DNA of 64,000 bases from Ruegeria atlantica (GCF_013033965.1 NZ_WQFE01000006.1:1-64000); one strand, 5' to 3'; shown: positions 35,361 through 44,149, counted from the stretch's first letter. Numbers and translations are program-made. Notes: generated by a model not told the origin, from the sequence alone.

Positions 35361-36410
35361 ATGATCGAACTACAAGACGCGACCAAACGGGTCGGTAACG
35401 TCATCCATATTAAGCCCACGAGCCTGACACTGCAGACCGGCCATTTCAACGTGCTGCTGGGGGCGACGGGATCGGGCAAGACCTCTCTGATCAAGATGAT
35501 GGCCGGGCTGGACCCGATCGCGTCAGGTAAGGTCCTGATGGATGGGCAGGATGTGACAAAGCTGAACACGCAAAAGCGGCAGATCAGCCTGGTGCACCAG
35601 TTCTTCGTGAACTACCCCCATATGACCGTTTTCGACAATATTGCCTCGCCGCTGCGCGTGGCGGGCATGGCGAAATCCGAAATCGAAGGCCGCGTGGAAG
35701 AGGCCGCCGATCTGCTGCAACTGCGTCCAATGCTGCACCGTCGCCCGCATGAGTTGTCGGGCGGGCAGCAACAACGTACAGCGCTGGCCCGTGCTATTGC
35801 GAAAGAGAGCCGCGCCGTGTTCCTCGACGAACCGCTGGCCAACCTCGACTACAAGCTGCGCGAAGAACTGCGTGAGCAACTGCCCGATCTGTTCGCCGGT
35901 CGAGGAGCTGTGGTGGTTTACGCCACCTCGGAACCCGAAGAGGCGCTGTTGCTGGGCGGCAATACCGCACTGATGGAAGATGGCCGTGTCACCCAGTTCG
36001 GTCCAACCGCCGATATCTATCGCAATCCGGAGAACCTTGCCGCCGCGCGCGTGTTTTCTGACCCTCCGATCAACGTTGCAAATGTCACTGTCTCTGGCAC
36101 ACAAGCGCAGCTTGCAGGTGGTGGTGGCTGGGCAGTCACCAATATGTCGGACGGTGAATACACAGTTGCAATTCGCCCGCATCGCGTGACGCCATTCCGC
36201 ACCTCGGAGGCAGATGTGGAACTGACCGGCCGTGTGATCGTGACCGAGCTATCCGGATCGGATTCCAGCGCACACTTTCAGCATGGAGGCGATGCCTGGG
36301 TCTCGCTGGCCGCAGGTGTTCACCCGTATCAGGTGGGCGAGGACCATAGTTTTTACATGAACCCGGTCCATTGCCGGTATTTCGGCCAAGACGGCAAAAG
36401 GGTGGCCTGA
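35361..36410 (+). CDS. glpS: ABC importer ATPase, GlpS-like
   Basis: First of two ATPases of the glycerol-type importer, 349 aa. Walker A GATGSGKT (34-41), signature LSGGQ (132-136) and Walker B with Asp156-Glu157 are intact. The switch histidine expected in a (Y)VTHD motif is replaced by Ser190 (YATSEPEEA). The C-terminal third is an OB-fold regulatory domain of the MalK type. The start at 35361 is an ATG; an in-frame extension overlapping the receptor gene has no ribosome site. Its stop is 1 nt before the second ATPase gene. The missing switch His is complementary to the degenerate signature in GlpT. Confidence 0.9.
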   Translation: MIELQDATKRVGNVIHIKPTSLTLQTGHFNVLLGATGSGKTSLIKMMAGLDPIASGKVLMDGQDVTKLNTQKRQISLVHQFFVNYPHMTVFDNIASPLRVAGMAKSEIEGRVEEAADLLQLRPMLHRRPHELSGGQQQRTALARAIAKESRAVFLDEPLANLDYKLREELREQLPDLFAGRGAVVVYATSEPEEALLLGGNTALMEDGRVTQFGPTADIYRNPENLAAARVFSDPPINVANVTVSGTQAQLAGGGGWAVTNMSDGEYTVAIRPHRVTPFRTSEADVELTGRVIVTELSGSDSSAHFQHGGDAWVSLAAGVHPYQVGEDHSFYMNPVHCRYFGQDGKRVA

Positions 36411-36411
36411 C

Positions 36412-37488
36412 ATGGCGCAGATCAAGCTTTCAAACCTAAAACACAGCTACATGCCGACGCCGGCTGGCCCGGAAGACTATGCGCTGAAAGAAATCGACGT
36501 GACCTGGCGCGACGGTGGTGCCTACGCGCTGCTGGGACCTTCGGGTTGTGGCAAGTCGACGTTGCTCAACATCATTTCGGGCCTGCTAACGCCTTCGGAA
36601 GGGCAGATTCTATTTGATAACCACGACGTGACAGCGCTGCCCCCTGATCAGCGCAACATCGCGCAGGTGTTCCAGTTTCCGGTGATCTACGACACGATGA
36701 CCGTAGGCGAAAACCTGGCCTTTCCCTTGAAGAACCGGGGTGTCGATCCGGCGACCATCAAACGTCGCGTGGATGAGATTGCCGAGATGTTGGATGTCAC
36801 CGATATGCTCGGCACCAAGGCCTCGGGGCTGAGCCCGGACAACAAGCAGAAGATCTCGATGGGGCGCGGTTTGGTCCGCGACGACGTGAACGCGGTGATG
36901 TTTGATGAGCCGCTGACCGTGATCGACCCGCATCTGAAATGGAAGCTGCGGTCCAAGTTGAAAGAACTACACCAACGCGTGCAGGCCACAATGATCTATG
37001 TAACCCACGACCAGACCGAGGCATTGACCTTTGCTGATGAAGTCGTGGTGATGCAGGAAGGTGAAGTGGTTCAAATCGGCACCCCGGTCGAACTGTTCGA
37101 GCGTCCCCAGCATACCTTTGTCGGCCATTTCATCGGCTCGCCCGGCATGAACGTCCTTCCCTGCCAGGCCAAAGGTGACCGCGCAGTTTTCGAAGGTCAC
37201 GAGGTAGTGCTGGAAGGGTCAACTCACGGCGACGGAGGCCGTACAGATCTTGGAATCCGCCCGGAATACATCGGCTTTGGCGACACAGGCATTCCCGCGC
37301 ATGTCACCAAGGTTTCTGACATCGGTCGCCACTATGTGGTCAGCGCGATGGTCGGCAACACCGCCCTCAAGGTCGTGACCGAACACAGCGTGCCCGAGCC
37401 GGGGTCAGAAGTATTCCTGCAATTCAAACCCGAACAATCCCGCGTCTATCGCGACGGCTGGATCGCAACCAAGGAGCGGGCGCAATGA
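36412..37488 (+). CDS. glpT: ABC importer ATPase, GlpT-like
   Basis: Second ATPase, 358 aa, presumed to form a heterodimer with GlpS. Walker A GPSGCGKST (42-50), Walker B Asp165-Glu166 and switch His199 (YVTHDQTEA) are intact, but the signature LSGGQ is replaced by LSPDN (140-144). A C-terminal regulatory domain of the MalK type follows (about 240-358). In a head-to-tail dimer, the GlpT Walker A would pair with the good GlpS signature, giving one competent site. The GlpS Walker A would face the degenerate GlpT signature. Its stop overlaps the permease start by 4 nt. Confidence 0.9.
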   Translation: MAQIKLSNLKHSYMPTPAGPEDYALKEIDVTWRDGGAYALLGPSGCGKSTLLNIISGLLTPSEGQILFDNHDVTALPPDQRNIAQVFQFPVIYDTMTVGENLAFPLKNRGVDPATIKRRVDEIAEMLDVTDMLGTKASGLSPDNKQKISMGRGLVRDDVNAVMFDEPLTVIDPHLKWKLRSKLKELHQRVQATMIYVTHDQTEALTFADEVVVMQEGEVVQIGTPVELFERPQHTFVGHFIGSPGMNVLPCQAKGDRAVFEGHEVVLEGSTHGDGGRTDLGIRPEYIGFGDTGIPAHVTKVSDIGRHYVVSAMVGNTALKVVTEHSVPEPGSEVFLQFKPEQSRVYRDGWIATKERAQ

Positions 37489-38348
37489 GAACCGAAAACC
37501 AAAAAGCCTGGTTCTTTGTCCTGCCGGTTCTGGCGCTGGTCGCATTCAACGCGCTGGTGCCGATGATGACGGTGGTCAACTATTCGGTGCAGGAAACCTT
37601 TGGCAACAACCAGTTCTTCTGGGAAGGGCTGGGCTGGTTTGAGCAAATCCTGCGCTCGGATCGCTTTCAGGCCGCGCTAGGACGGCAATTCCTGTTCACC
37701 TTCCTGATCCTGCTGATCGAGGTACCGCTAGGCATCATCGTCGCCTTGTCGATGCCTCGCAAAGGCTTCTGGGTCCCGGTCTGTCTGGTTCTGATGGCCC
37801 TGCCGATGCTGATCCCGTGGAACGTGGTCGGGTCGATGTGGAACATCTTCACCCTGCCCAAGATCGGCCTGCTGGGGTACTTTCTGAACGACGTGCTGGG
37901 TATCAACTACGACATGACGCAACAGCCTTTGTCCGCCTGGATCACCGTCGTAGTCATGGACGTTTGGCACTGGACCTCGCTTGTCGTGCTGCTGTGCTAT
38001 GCGGGTCTCGTGTCGATCCCCGATGCCTATTATCAGGCTGCCAAAATCGATGGTGCCAGCCCCTGGTCGGTGTTCCGCTATATCCAACTACCCAAGATGA
38101 AGACGGTTTTGACCATCGCCGTACTGCTGCGGTTCATGGACAGTTTCAATATCTATACCGAGCCCTTCGTTCTGACCGGCGGTGGCCCCGGTAACTCCAC
38201 CACCTTGCTTTCGATTGACCTTGTGAAGATCGCACTTGGACAGTTCGACCTTGGTCCTGCCGCTGCGATGAGCCTGATCTACTTCGCCATCACGCTGCTG
38301 GTTTCCTGGGTCTTCTACACTCTGATGACAAAGGATGACGCGCAATGA
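37485..38348 (+). CDS. glpP: ABC importer permease, GlpP-like
   Basis: Inner-membrane permease of 287 aa with about six helices (FFVLPVLALVAFNALVPM, FLFTFLILLIEVPLGIIVAL, VCLVLMALPMLIPWNVVGS). The coupling EAA-type loop is YYQAAKIDGASPWSVFRYIQLPKM, which contacts an ATPase. Family: carbohydrate importer MalF-type. ATGA overlaps on both sides couple it to GlpT and GlpQ. Confidence 0.9.
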   Translation: MRTENQKAWFFVLPVLALVAFNALVPMMTVVNYSVQETFGNNQFFWEGLGWFEQILRSDRFQAALGRQFLFTFLILLIEVPLGIIVALSMPRKGFWVPVCLVLMALPMLIPWNVVGSMWNIFTLPKIGLLGYFLNDVLGINYDMTQQPLSAWITVVVMDVWHWTSLVVLLCYAGLVSIPDAYYQAAKIDGASPWSVFRYIQLPKMKTVLTIAVLLRFMDSFNIYTEPFVLTGGGPGNSTTLLSIDLVKIALGQFDLGPAAAMSLIYFAITLLVSWVFYTLMTKDDAQ

Positions 38349-39142
38349 AGAAGCGGTCCCTTATCCCGATCCTCTATATCGCGTTCCTGATGCTGCCGAT
38401 CTACTGGCTGGTCGCGATGTCCTTCAAGACAACGAATGAGATCCTGTCGGGCTTTTCCCTGTTCCCCCAGACTTTTACGCTGGAAAACTACGTCACGATC
38501 TTCACGGACCCGACGTGGTATTGGGGCTACATCAATTCGATAGCTTACGTGACGATTAACACAGTGCTATCGGTGTGTGTTGCCTTGCCAGCCGCTTATG
38601 CGTTCTCGCGCTATCGGTTTCTTGGCGACAAGCAGTTGTTCTTCTGGCTGCTGACCAACCGGATGGCCCCGGCTGCGGTCTTCGCGCTGCCATTCTTCCA
38701 GCTCTATTCCTCCATCGGTCTGTTCGACACCTATCTGGCTGTGGCTCTGGCTCATACATTGTTCAACGTACCGCTGGCGGTGTGGATCCTGGAAGGTTTC
38801 ATGCGCGGGATCCCCAAAGAACTGGATGAGACCGCCTACGTGGATGGTTACTCGTTCCCACGCTTCTTCGTGACCATCTTTCTGCCAAACATCAAAGCGG
38901 GCGTTGGCGTTGCGGCCTTCTTCTGCTTCATGTTCTCGTGGGTAGAAATGCTGCTGGCAAAAACACTGACCGCGGTTGAGGCCAAGCCCATCGCCGCCGT
39001 TATGACCCGAACCGCCTCAAGCGCGGGGTACGAACTGGGGCTGCTGGCCGCTGCCGGCACCCTGACAATCATCCCTGGCGCCATCGTCATCTGGTTTGTT
39101 CGCAACTACATCGCGCGTGGGTTCGCGATGGGCCGTGTGTGA
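38345..39142 (+). CDS. glpQ: ABC importer permease, GlpQ-like
   Basis: Second permease, 265 aa, MalG-type, with six helices starting LIPILYIAFLMLPIYWLVAMSF. The EAA-type loop is ELDETAYVDGYSFPRFFVTIFLP. It ends with the usual ARGFAMGRV block. Coupled by ATGA overlap to the preceding permease; the small GlpU gene follows immediately. Together with GlpP it forms the transmembrane channel of the importer. Confidence 0.9.
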   Translation: MKKRSLIPILYIAFLMLPIYWLVAMSFKTTNEILSGFSLFPQTFTLENYVTIFTDPTWYWGYINSIAYVTINTVLSVCVALPAAYAFSRYRFLGDKQLFFWLLTNRMAPAAVFALPFFQLYSSIGLFDTYLAVALAHTLFNVPLAVWILEGFMRGIPKELDETAYVDGYSFPRFFVTIFLPNIKAGVGVAAFFCFMFSWVEMLLAKTLTAVEAKPIAAVMTRTASSAGYELGLLAAAGTLTIIPGAIVIWFVRNYIARGFAMGRV

Positions 39143-39150
39143 GGTTCGAT

Positions 39151-39555
39151 ATGCGTAAACTTCTTCTCATCCTCCCCCTCCTACCTACGACGGCCTTTGC
39201 TCAGGCTCAGACCGGGTGGGGCAACGTCGGTCAACAAGAGGAAAAGGGATTTTCCTGGACCGACCCTCTGTGGCCCGATTTCTGGATGGCCTGGACGCCC
39301 GCGACACTTGCAGTTTTCGTTGGGATATTCTCCGCCATCGCGCTGATTGGTATTCTGGAAGGCTTCAAGTATCGCGACGGGATTGAGCGGCGCGGCGTGC
39401 TGGGTCTGACGACTACGCTCGGCGACCGTCTGTTTATCACGCTTCTGGGTTCGGCCTATATCTTTTTGGCCTGGCTCGGGCTGGTTGGTCAGCCGGTTTG
39501 GATGCCGCTGTTTCTGTCCATAGGCTGGGGCATCTTCGTCTTCTGGAAAGTTTAG
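39151..39555 (+). CDS. glpU: GlpU-like small membrane protein (DUF2160)
   Basis: Small inner-membrane protein of 134 aa with a cleavable-signal-like first helix (LLLILPLLPTTAFAQAQ) and about three further helices (TPATLAVFVGIFSAIALIGIL, ITLLGSAYIFLAWLGL, MPLFLSIGWGIFVFW). The DUF2160 family is restricted to glycerol-type ABC importers; its role is unknown. Start: ATG at 39151 has GTGAGG 6 nt upstream. An alternative GTG at 39139 would overlap the GlpQ stop. Last gene of the importer operon. Confidence 0.85.
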   Translation: MRKLLLILPLLPTTAFAQAQTGWGNVGQQEEKGFSWTDPLWPDFWMAWTPATLAVFVGIFSAIALIGILEGFKYRDGIERRGVLGLTTTLGDRLFITLLGSAYIFLAWLGLVGQPVWMPLFLSIGWGIFVFWKV

Positions 39556-39602
39556 GCTTTGCGAAATACAGAAAGGATGCTTGTCTGTCAGGCATACTAA
39601 AA

Positions 39603-40016
39603 ATGGCGACACCGAGACTGATGCGAAAGAAAAAAACAACAAACCTGCTGACCGAAGTGGAACTTGAGTTCATGAACGAGCTCTGGGCGCTGGGTCAGGG
39701 CTCGGTCCGTGATGTCCTTGATCGCCTGCCACCTGATCGCAATCTGGCCTACACATCCGGCGCTACAATTCTGCGCATTCTCGATGACAAGGGATTTGTG
39801 GAAAGCGAAAAGAACGGCAAAACACTGATTTATAGACCACTTCTGGAAAAAGACAGGTATCAGTCGCGTTCGCTGCAAAATCTGTCCCGGACGTTGTTCG
39901 ACGACACTCCCGCAACTTTGGTTGCGCGCCTGGTCGACGATGCGGGGCTGACAGAAGATGATCTGGAGGAAATTCGAGCACTGGTAGAGAGGAGACTGCA
40001 AAATGACGGCGGTTAA
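39603..40016 (+). CDS. BlaI/MecI-family repressor
   Basis: Winged-helix repressor of 137 aa. The N-terminal domain (about 15-80) matches BlaI/MecI/CopY (LTEVELEFMNELWALGQGSVRDVLDRL, YTSGATILRILDDKGFVE), with a C-terminal dimerisation helix. BlaI repressors are inactivated by proteolysis triggered by a BlaR1-type membrane sensor; here an M56 peptidase gene overlaps its end by 14 nt, giving the classic pair. Start at 39603 is chosen over 39621; neither has a strong ribosome site. No beta-lactamase is nearby, so the regulated gene is unknown. Confidence 0.87.
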   Translation: MATPRLMRKKKTTNLLTEVELEFMNELWALGQGSVRDVLDRLPPDRNLAYTSGATILRILDDKGFVESEKNGKTLIYRPLLEKDRYQSRSLQNLSRTLFDDTPATLVARLVDDAGLTEDDLEEIRALVERRLQNDGG

Positions 40017-41100
40017 ACCGGTTCTCGATGCTTTTCTCGAGTTTAATGTCGTGCTCGGATTGTCGGCACTTATCTGGCTGGCGGTTCGCACCGTGTTGGC
40101 GGGATCATCGATGCGATATGGATTTATCGCGCAACTTCGATCTCTCAAAGCACTTTGCATCTGCGTTATGCTGAGCCCGGTTCTGGCGGTAGGGGTATCA
40201 ACCTTAGTCAGTTTCCTTTGGCCGGGGCGCGCAGTCGCATTGGGGGATATTGCTGTCGCAGCCTACCTACGCGGTGACATCGCCATGCCCGCCGCGCAAT
40301 TCGAAACCCTGTTGAACACGCGCGAACGTTGGCTCGATCACGTTCTTTCCGGTTCTTCTTTCATAGTGAATTGCGTGTTCATTGCATTCGTTCTGGTGTC
40401 TGTAATTCTGACAATTCGGGTGCTGCGGGATGCGTGGGCTATTCGCAAGGCCGTGAGGTCCAGCTTTCTTTGGCGGCAATCACCCAAAGTGGACATTCGT
40501 TTGTCAGACCGGATAACCGTGCCCTTCGCCGTACGAGGCCTGCGTCGCCGTCATGTTGTCTTGCCCAGTCACCTGCTGAATACACCACGCGAATTGCGGT
40601 TTGCGCTGGCACACGAGTTTCAGCACATCCGTGCTATGGATGTTGAATGGGAATTGGGCTTTGAGCTTATGCGCCCACTTTTATTCTGGAACCCGGCATA
40701 TTTGGTCATTAAGCACCAGTTTGACCGGCTACGCGAGTTGGCCTGTGACCAGTCTGTTGTCTCACGCAAGGGTATAGACGCCAAAGACTATACGGCCTGT
40801 TTGCTGGACTACTGTTCGCGATCCCTCACCATGAATTGCCCACGTATTTTGCATGTTGCTTTGGTCAATGGAACTAAGGCAAAGGATGTCTTGCGTCTGC
40901 GCGTGATTGCCCTGACCGAGGCACAGGCAACATCTCATCCTCTGCCTGCTGTATTCCTTGGGCTGACACTGTCTTTGGCAACAGTTCTTGCCATAGGCTC
41001 GGCTTCAGTGCGTCAAACGCAGGATTGGAGCCACGATCGTTTGATGCTTTCGACAGTTGTCAATCTGGAACGACTTGAGGCGCGCACTCAGGGAAATTGA
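40003..41100 (+). CDS. M56-family membrane zinc metallopeptidase, BlaR1-like without sensor domain
   Basis: Integral-membrane protease of 365 aa. Helices at about 15-35, 50-72, 117-142 and a last one at about 315-335 surround a cytoplasmic gluzincin domain with the zinc motif HEFQH (His204-Glu205-His208) and a downstream RLRELACD that supplies further ligands. BlaR1 proteins carry an extracellular penicillin-binding domain after the last helix. This protein ends about 35 residues after it, so it cannot sense beta-lactams the same way. It presumably cleaves or triggers loss of the BlaI-type repressor encoded just upstream, in response to another signal. Confidence 0.87.
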   Translation: MTAVKPVLDAFLEFNVVLGLSALIWLAVRTVLAGSSMRYGFIAQLRSLKALCICVMLSPVLAVGVSTLVSFLWPGRAVALGDIAVAAYLRGDIAMPAAQFETLLNTRERWLDHVLSGSSFIVNCVFIAFVLVSVILTIRVLRDAWAIRKAVRSSFLWRQSPKVDIRLSDRITVPFAVRGLRRRHVVLPSHLLNTPRELRFALAHEFQHIRAMDVEWELGFELMRPLLFWNPAYLVIKHQFDRLRELACDQSVVSRKGIDAKDYTACLLDYCSRSLTMNCPRILHVALVNGTKAKDVLRLRVIALTEAQATSHPLPAVFLGLTLSLATVLAIGSASVRQTQDWSHDRLMLSTVVNLERLEARTQGN

Positions 41101-41166
41101 CAAGCGACGGCGTCCGGGTTTTGAATGGGCAAGTTGCCACGTATTACAAATGCCGACAGCTGACCA

Positions 41167-42762
41167 TCAAGGCGTGGCTGTAAGCAATTCGCTGGCTTTT
41201 TCGCCTATCATGATCGCAGGAGCGTTGGTATTTCCGCTGACGATTTCCGGCATGATCGAGCAATCGGCAACACGCAGATTATCGATCCCTTTGACCTTCA
41301 GGCTGGGGTCCACGACCGCGGATTCGGATGTGCCCATCGCACAAGTTCCCGTTGGGTGGTAGATAGAGACTGAGTTCGACCGCGCCCAATCCAAGGTGCC
41401 ATCATAGTCATCACGTGATAAATCGGACGTTGGTCGGAACTCCTCCGAAATTTTGGAAGCCAGAGGGTTATGCTTGGCAATATCGCGAGCGATGTTAACT
41501 CCGTCGACGATCGTTCGGCAATCTGTTTCGGTAGACAAGTAGTTTGGTATGATCTTGACGTAACTAGCTGGATCGGGGCCATCCAGACGTAGTTCTCCCC
41601 GGCTCTCCGGCCGAAGTTGACAGACGGACATTGTGAACGCGGAAAACGGATGAACGCCCTCACCAGGGCTGTCAGCGGACCAGGGTTGAACGTGGAATTG
41701 AATATCGGGCGTTTGAACTTCGGGGCGCGTTTTTAGGAATCCGGTGGCGAGGCTTGCGGCCATTGTCATAGGTCCTGCCCGAAACAGAGCGTATTTCAGT
41801 GCGATCCGCGCCTGATTGAACAAACTGCGCACTTCATCATTAAGAGTCGGTTCATTGCACTTGAAAACCAAGCGCGCCTGAAGATGGTCCTGCAGGCCTT
41901 TTCCAACACCGGGCAACGCATGAACTGGTTCGACCCCGTTGGTCTTAAGATGGTCAGGATCGCCGATTCCGGACAACATCAAAATCTGAGGTGAGTTTAT
42001 GGCACCGCCGGACAAAATGATTTCGCGTCGCACCTTGATCGACTTCACTTCACCTGATCGGTCGCGATACAGCAGTCCGGTTGCTTTTTTACCGTCCAAC
42101 TCGATCCGGGTCACCAACGCATGGGTGATGATGTTCAGGTTTGACCTGTTCTTGGCAGGCTTGAGATATGCAACGGCGGCGCTACAACGTCGACCATTCC
42201 GAGTGGTTAGTTGAAAGTAACCGACGCCTTCCTGATCGGCCCCGTTGTAGTCAGGATTGAACGGGTAACCGGCCGCCTGCGCGGCAGAAACCCAGGCATC
42301 ACAGATCGGTCGCTGGATACGCATGTTTGAGACTGACAAAGGCCCACCGGTCCCGTGAAATTCATCTTCGCCGCGTTCCTGATCTTCGCTGCGTTTGAAT
42401 AGCGGCAGTACGTCGTCCCAACCCCAGCCTACATTTCCCATCTGACGCCAGCGGTTGTAATCTTCTTTCTGACCACGAACATAGAGAAGCCCATTCAGCG
42501 AGGATGATCCCCCAAGAACTTTTCCGCGAGGCCAGTCAATCGAGCGCCCGTTAAGGCCCGGGTCGGGTTCAGTGCGATAACACCAGTCCAACGATGGGTT
42601 GTGCATGGTTTTAAAATATCCAACCGGGATGTGAATCCACGGATTGGTGTCAGGCCCGCCAGCCTCAAGCAAAGCCACGGTCGTATTGGGATCGGCACTC
42701 AGGCGATTGGCAATAACACAGCCCGAAGAGCCCGCTCCGACGACTGCATAATCCACCTCCAT
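41167..42762 (-). CDS. GMC-family FAD oxidoreductase (choline-dehydrogenase-like)
   Basis: FAD-dependent alcohol dehydrogenase of 531 aa. The N-terminal dinucleotide motif GAGSSG (8-13) and ALLEAG, the GMC signatures (PRGKVLGGSSSLNGLLYVRG and ILSGGAINSPQILMLSG) and the C-terminal catalytic pair in YHPTGTCAMG and GNTNAPAIMIGEKA are all visible. The family oxidises choline, polyols and other alcohols; the substrate here is not identifiable. The gene is divergent from a TRAP transporter operon with an IclR regulator, so it probably acts on the imported compound or its product. CTCCTCCC complement gives a strong GGAGGAG ribosome site. Confidence 0.9.
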   Translation of the reverse strand: MEVDYAVVGAGSSGCVIANRLSADPNTTVALLEAGGPDTNPWIHIPVGYFKTMHNPSLDWCYRTEPDPGLNGRSIDWPRGKVLGGSSSLNGLLYVRGQKEDYNRWRQMGNVGWGWDDVLPLFKRSEDQERGEDEFHGTGGPLSVSNMRIQRPICDAWVSAAQAAGYPFNPDYNGADQEGVGYFQLTTRNGRRCSAAVAYLKPAKNRSNLNIITHALVTRIELDGKKATGLLYRDRSGEVKSIKVRREIILSGGAINSPQILMLSGIGDPDHLKTNGVEPVHALPGVGKGLQDHLQARLVFKCNEPTLNDEVRSLFNQARIALKYALFRAGPMTMAASLATGFLKTRPEVQTPDIQFHVQPWSADSPGEGVHPFSAFTMSVCQLRPESRGELRLDGPDPASYVKIIPNYLSTETDCRTIVDGVNIARDIAKHNPLASKISEEFRPTSDLSRDDYDGTLDWARSNSVSIYHPTGTCAMGTSESAVVDPSLKVKGIDNLRVADCSIMPEIVSGNTNAPAIMIGEKASELLTATP

Positions 42763-42828
42763 GACGATCTCCTCCCAAGGTTACTGAAAAAAACTCTATG
42801 CAAATTGCCGGAACTATACTAGCCTTTT

Positions 42829-42847
42829 TTGATACAAAACGTCTCAA
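42829..42847. promoter_or_regulatory. Candidate IclR-type operator between GMC and TRAP genes
   Basis: Inverted repeat TTGATAC-aaaac-GTCTCAA, one mismatch in 7-bp arms, 25 bp before the TRAP receptor start, in an AT-rich divergent promoter region. An IclR-family gene closes the same operon, so it is the natural candidate ligand. Confidence 0.4.
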
Positions 42848-42871
42848 TAATTGCGATCAGGGAGGTAAGCA

Positions 42872-44110
42872 ATGGAGATCGGTAAGAAACTAAGTGGAAT
42901 TTCACGGCGCGATTTTTTCCGCGTGGCCGGGCGTTATGGCATGAGCTCGACGCTGTTGGCGGCAGGTGGGTTTGGCGGGGCGATGAGTCTGGCTAATCTT
43001 GCGCATGCTGCTGAGTCCACGTACGAAAAACGGTTCTCGAAAGAACCAAAGCACACGCTGAAATTTGGCGCTTCGGGATTTAACACGCGCAACCTTTTGA
43101 TTGAGCGCGCAGGCGCGATTGAATTTGCCCGGGATCTGGAAGAACGCACCGATGGTGAGATTCGGATCGAGTTTATCGGTGATAACCAGATCTGCGGACA
43201 GCTGAGCTGTGTTGAAAAGACTCAGCAGGGAATTGTCGACATCTATGCTGCCTCGACACAGAACTCCGCCGGTGGTGCGCCCTATCTGAACGTGCTGGAC
43301 TATGCCTATATGTTCCCCAGCCGGGCGGCACAGTATCATTTCTTCTACAGCCCCGCCAGCCAGCGCATACTGCGTGAGCCGCTTGAAAAACGGCATGGAC
43401 TGAAATTCCTGTTCACCCATTGTGAACTGCGCGGTCTGCAGATGGGCTCGACCTTCTCTGACAAGCCAACTGTGACAAAGCTGGAAGAGCTGTTCGGAAC
43501 TAAGAACCGTGTGACGGGCACTCAGTTGGGTCGCATTGCCATGCAGCTGTTGAACCTGAACCCTGTTCCAGTGGCGTGGGAAGAAACGCTGGATGCTCTG
43601 AAAACCGGACTGATAGACGGTGCCGAGACCTGGGCGTCCGCCGTTGCATATGCCAACATGGCACCTGTGGTTTCGCAGTCCGTGAACCTTAAGTTCTTCT
43701 GCGGCACTGAACATACGTCGATGTCGGCCAAAGTGTTCGACAGTCTTGGCGGAGAGCTGCAGGACGCAGTTATGGAATCGTCCTACTTCACGCAGGCGCT
43801 TATTCAGGGTGCGAACGAAGCCGCACTGCTAAACACAGTTGGTTTCTCGGACCCACAACTGCCTGATACGATCTTCGCGGAAAACGGTGTACGCCCGGCC
43901 TTCCTGGCGGATGACCAGATCAAACTGGCCGAGGAAATGTGTGCGCCGAATTTCAACCCGGAACCATGGGCGCAGTGGCGTGAGCGGCTGAACAAATGGG
44001 CCGGTGGCATCGATACCTATCAGGAAATCTACGACATCGCGCGCGAGATTCCGGCGGATACACTGCCCGAAAATGTTGAGCCCCGCCGTTGGTGGAAAGG
44101 CGAAGCCTGA
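42872..44110 (+). CDS. dctP: TRAP transporter substrate-binding protein, Tat-exported
   Basis: Periplasmic receptor of 412 aa for a TRAP transporter. The N terminus carries a twin-arginine signal (SRRDFF at residues 11-16, then a weakly hydrophobic stretch and a likely cleavage after NLAHAAES). The body has DctP-family features: AGAIEFARDLEERTDGEIRIEFIGDNQICGQ, and KLEELFGTKNRVTGTQLGR around the substrate-binding Arg. TRAP receptors typically bind organic acids through that Arg. GGGAGG precedes the start. A strong terminator lies between it and the permease genes, a common way to make receptor in excess. The ligand is not known. Confidence 0.9.
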   Translation: MEIGKKLSGISRRDFFRVAGRYGMSSTLLAAGGFGGAMSLANLAHAAESTYEKRFSKEPKHTLKFGASGFNTRNLLIERAGAIEFARDLEERTDGEIRIEFIGDNQICGQLSCVEKTQQGIVDIYAASTQNSAGGAPYLNVLDYAYMFPSRAAQYHFFYSPASQRILREPLEKRHGLKFLFTHCELRGLQMGSTFSDKPTVTKLEELFGTKNRVTGTQLGRIAMQLLNLNPVPVAWEETLDALKTGLIDGAETWASAVAYANMAPVVSQSVNLKFFCGTEHTSMSAKVFDSLGGELQDAVMESSYFTQALIQGANEAALLNTVGFSDPQLPDTIFAENGVRPAFLADDQIKLAEEMCAPNFNPEPWAQWRERLNKWAGGIDTYQEIYDIAREIPADTLPENVEPRRWWKGEA

Positions 44111-44121
44111 TCTAACATTAG

Positions 44122-44149
44122 AACCGGCCCTTCACGGGCCGGTTTTATT
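44122..44149 (+). terminator. Rho-independent terminator between dctP and dctQ
   Basis: Perfect 9-bp stem AACCGGCCC/GGGCCGGTT with a 5-nt loop followed by TTTTATTA. Located 11 nt after the receptor stop. Probably partial termination, reducing permease expression relative to the receptor. Confidence 0.88.

Noticed and set aside
33539-39555. Calling the ABC system a proven glycerol transporter
   Set aside because: Subunit set including DUF2160 matches GlpSTPQUV, but glpK/glpD are absent and neighbours suggest other substrates; symbols denote homology only.
39603-41100. Beta-lactam resistance operon
   Set aside because: No sensor domain and no beta-lactamase; only the repressor-protease pair is present.
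41057-41362. 101-codon plus-strand frame over the junction of the M56 peptidase and GMC genes
   Set aside because: Overlaps the real peptidase end and the antisense of the GMC gene; no domain and no ribosome site.
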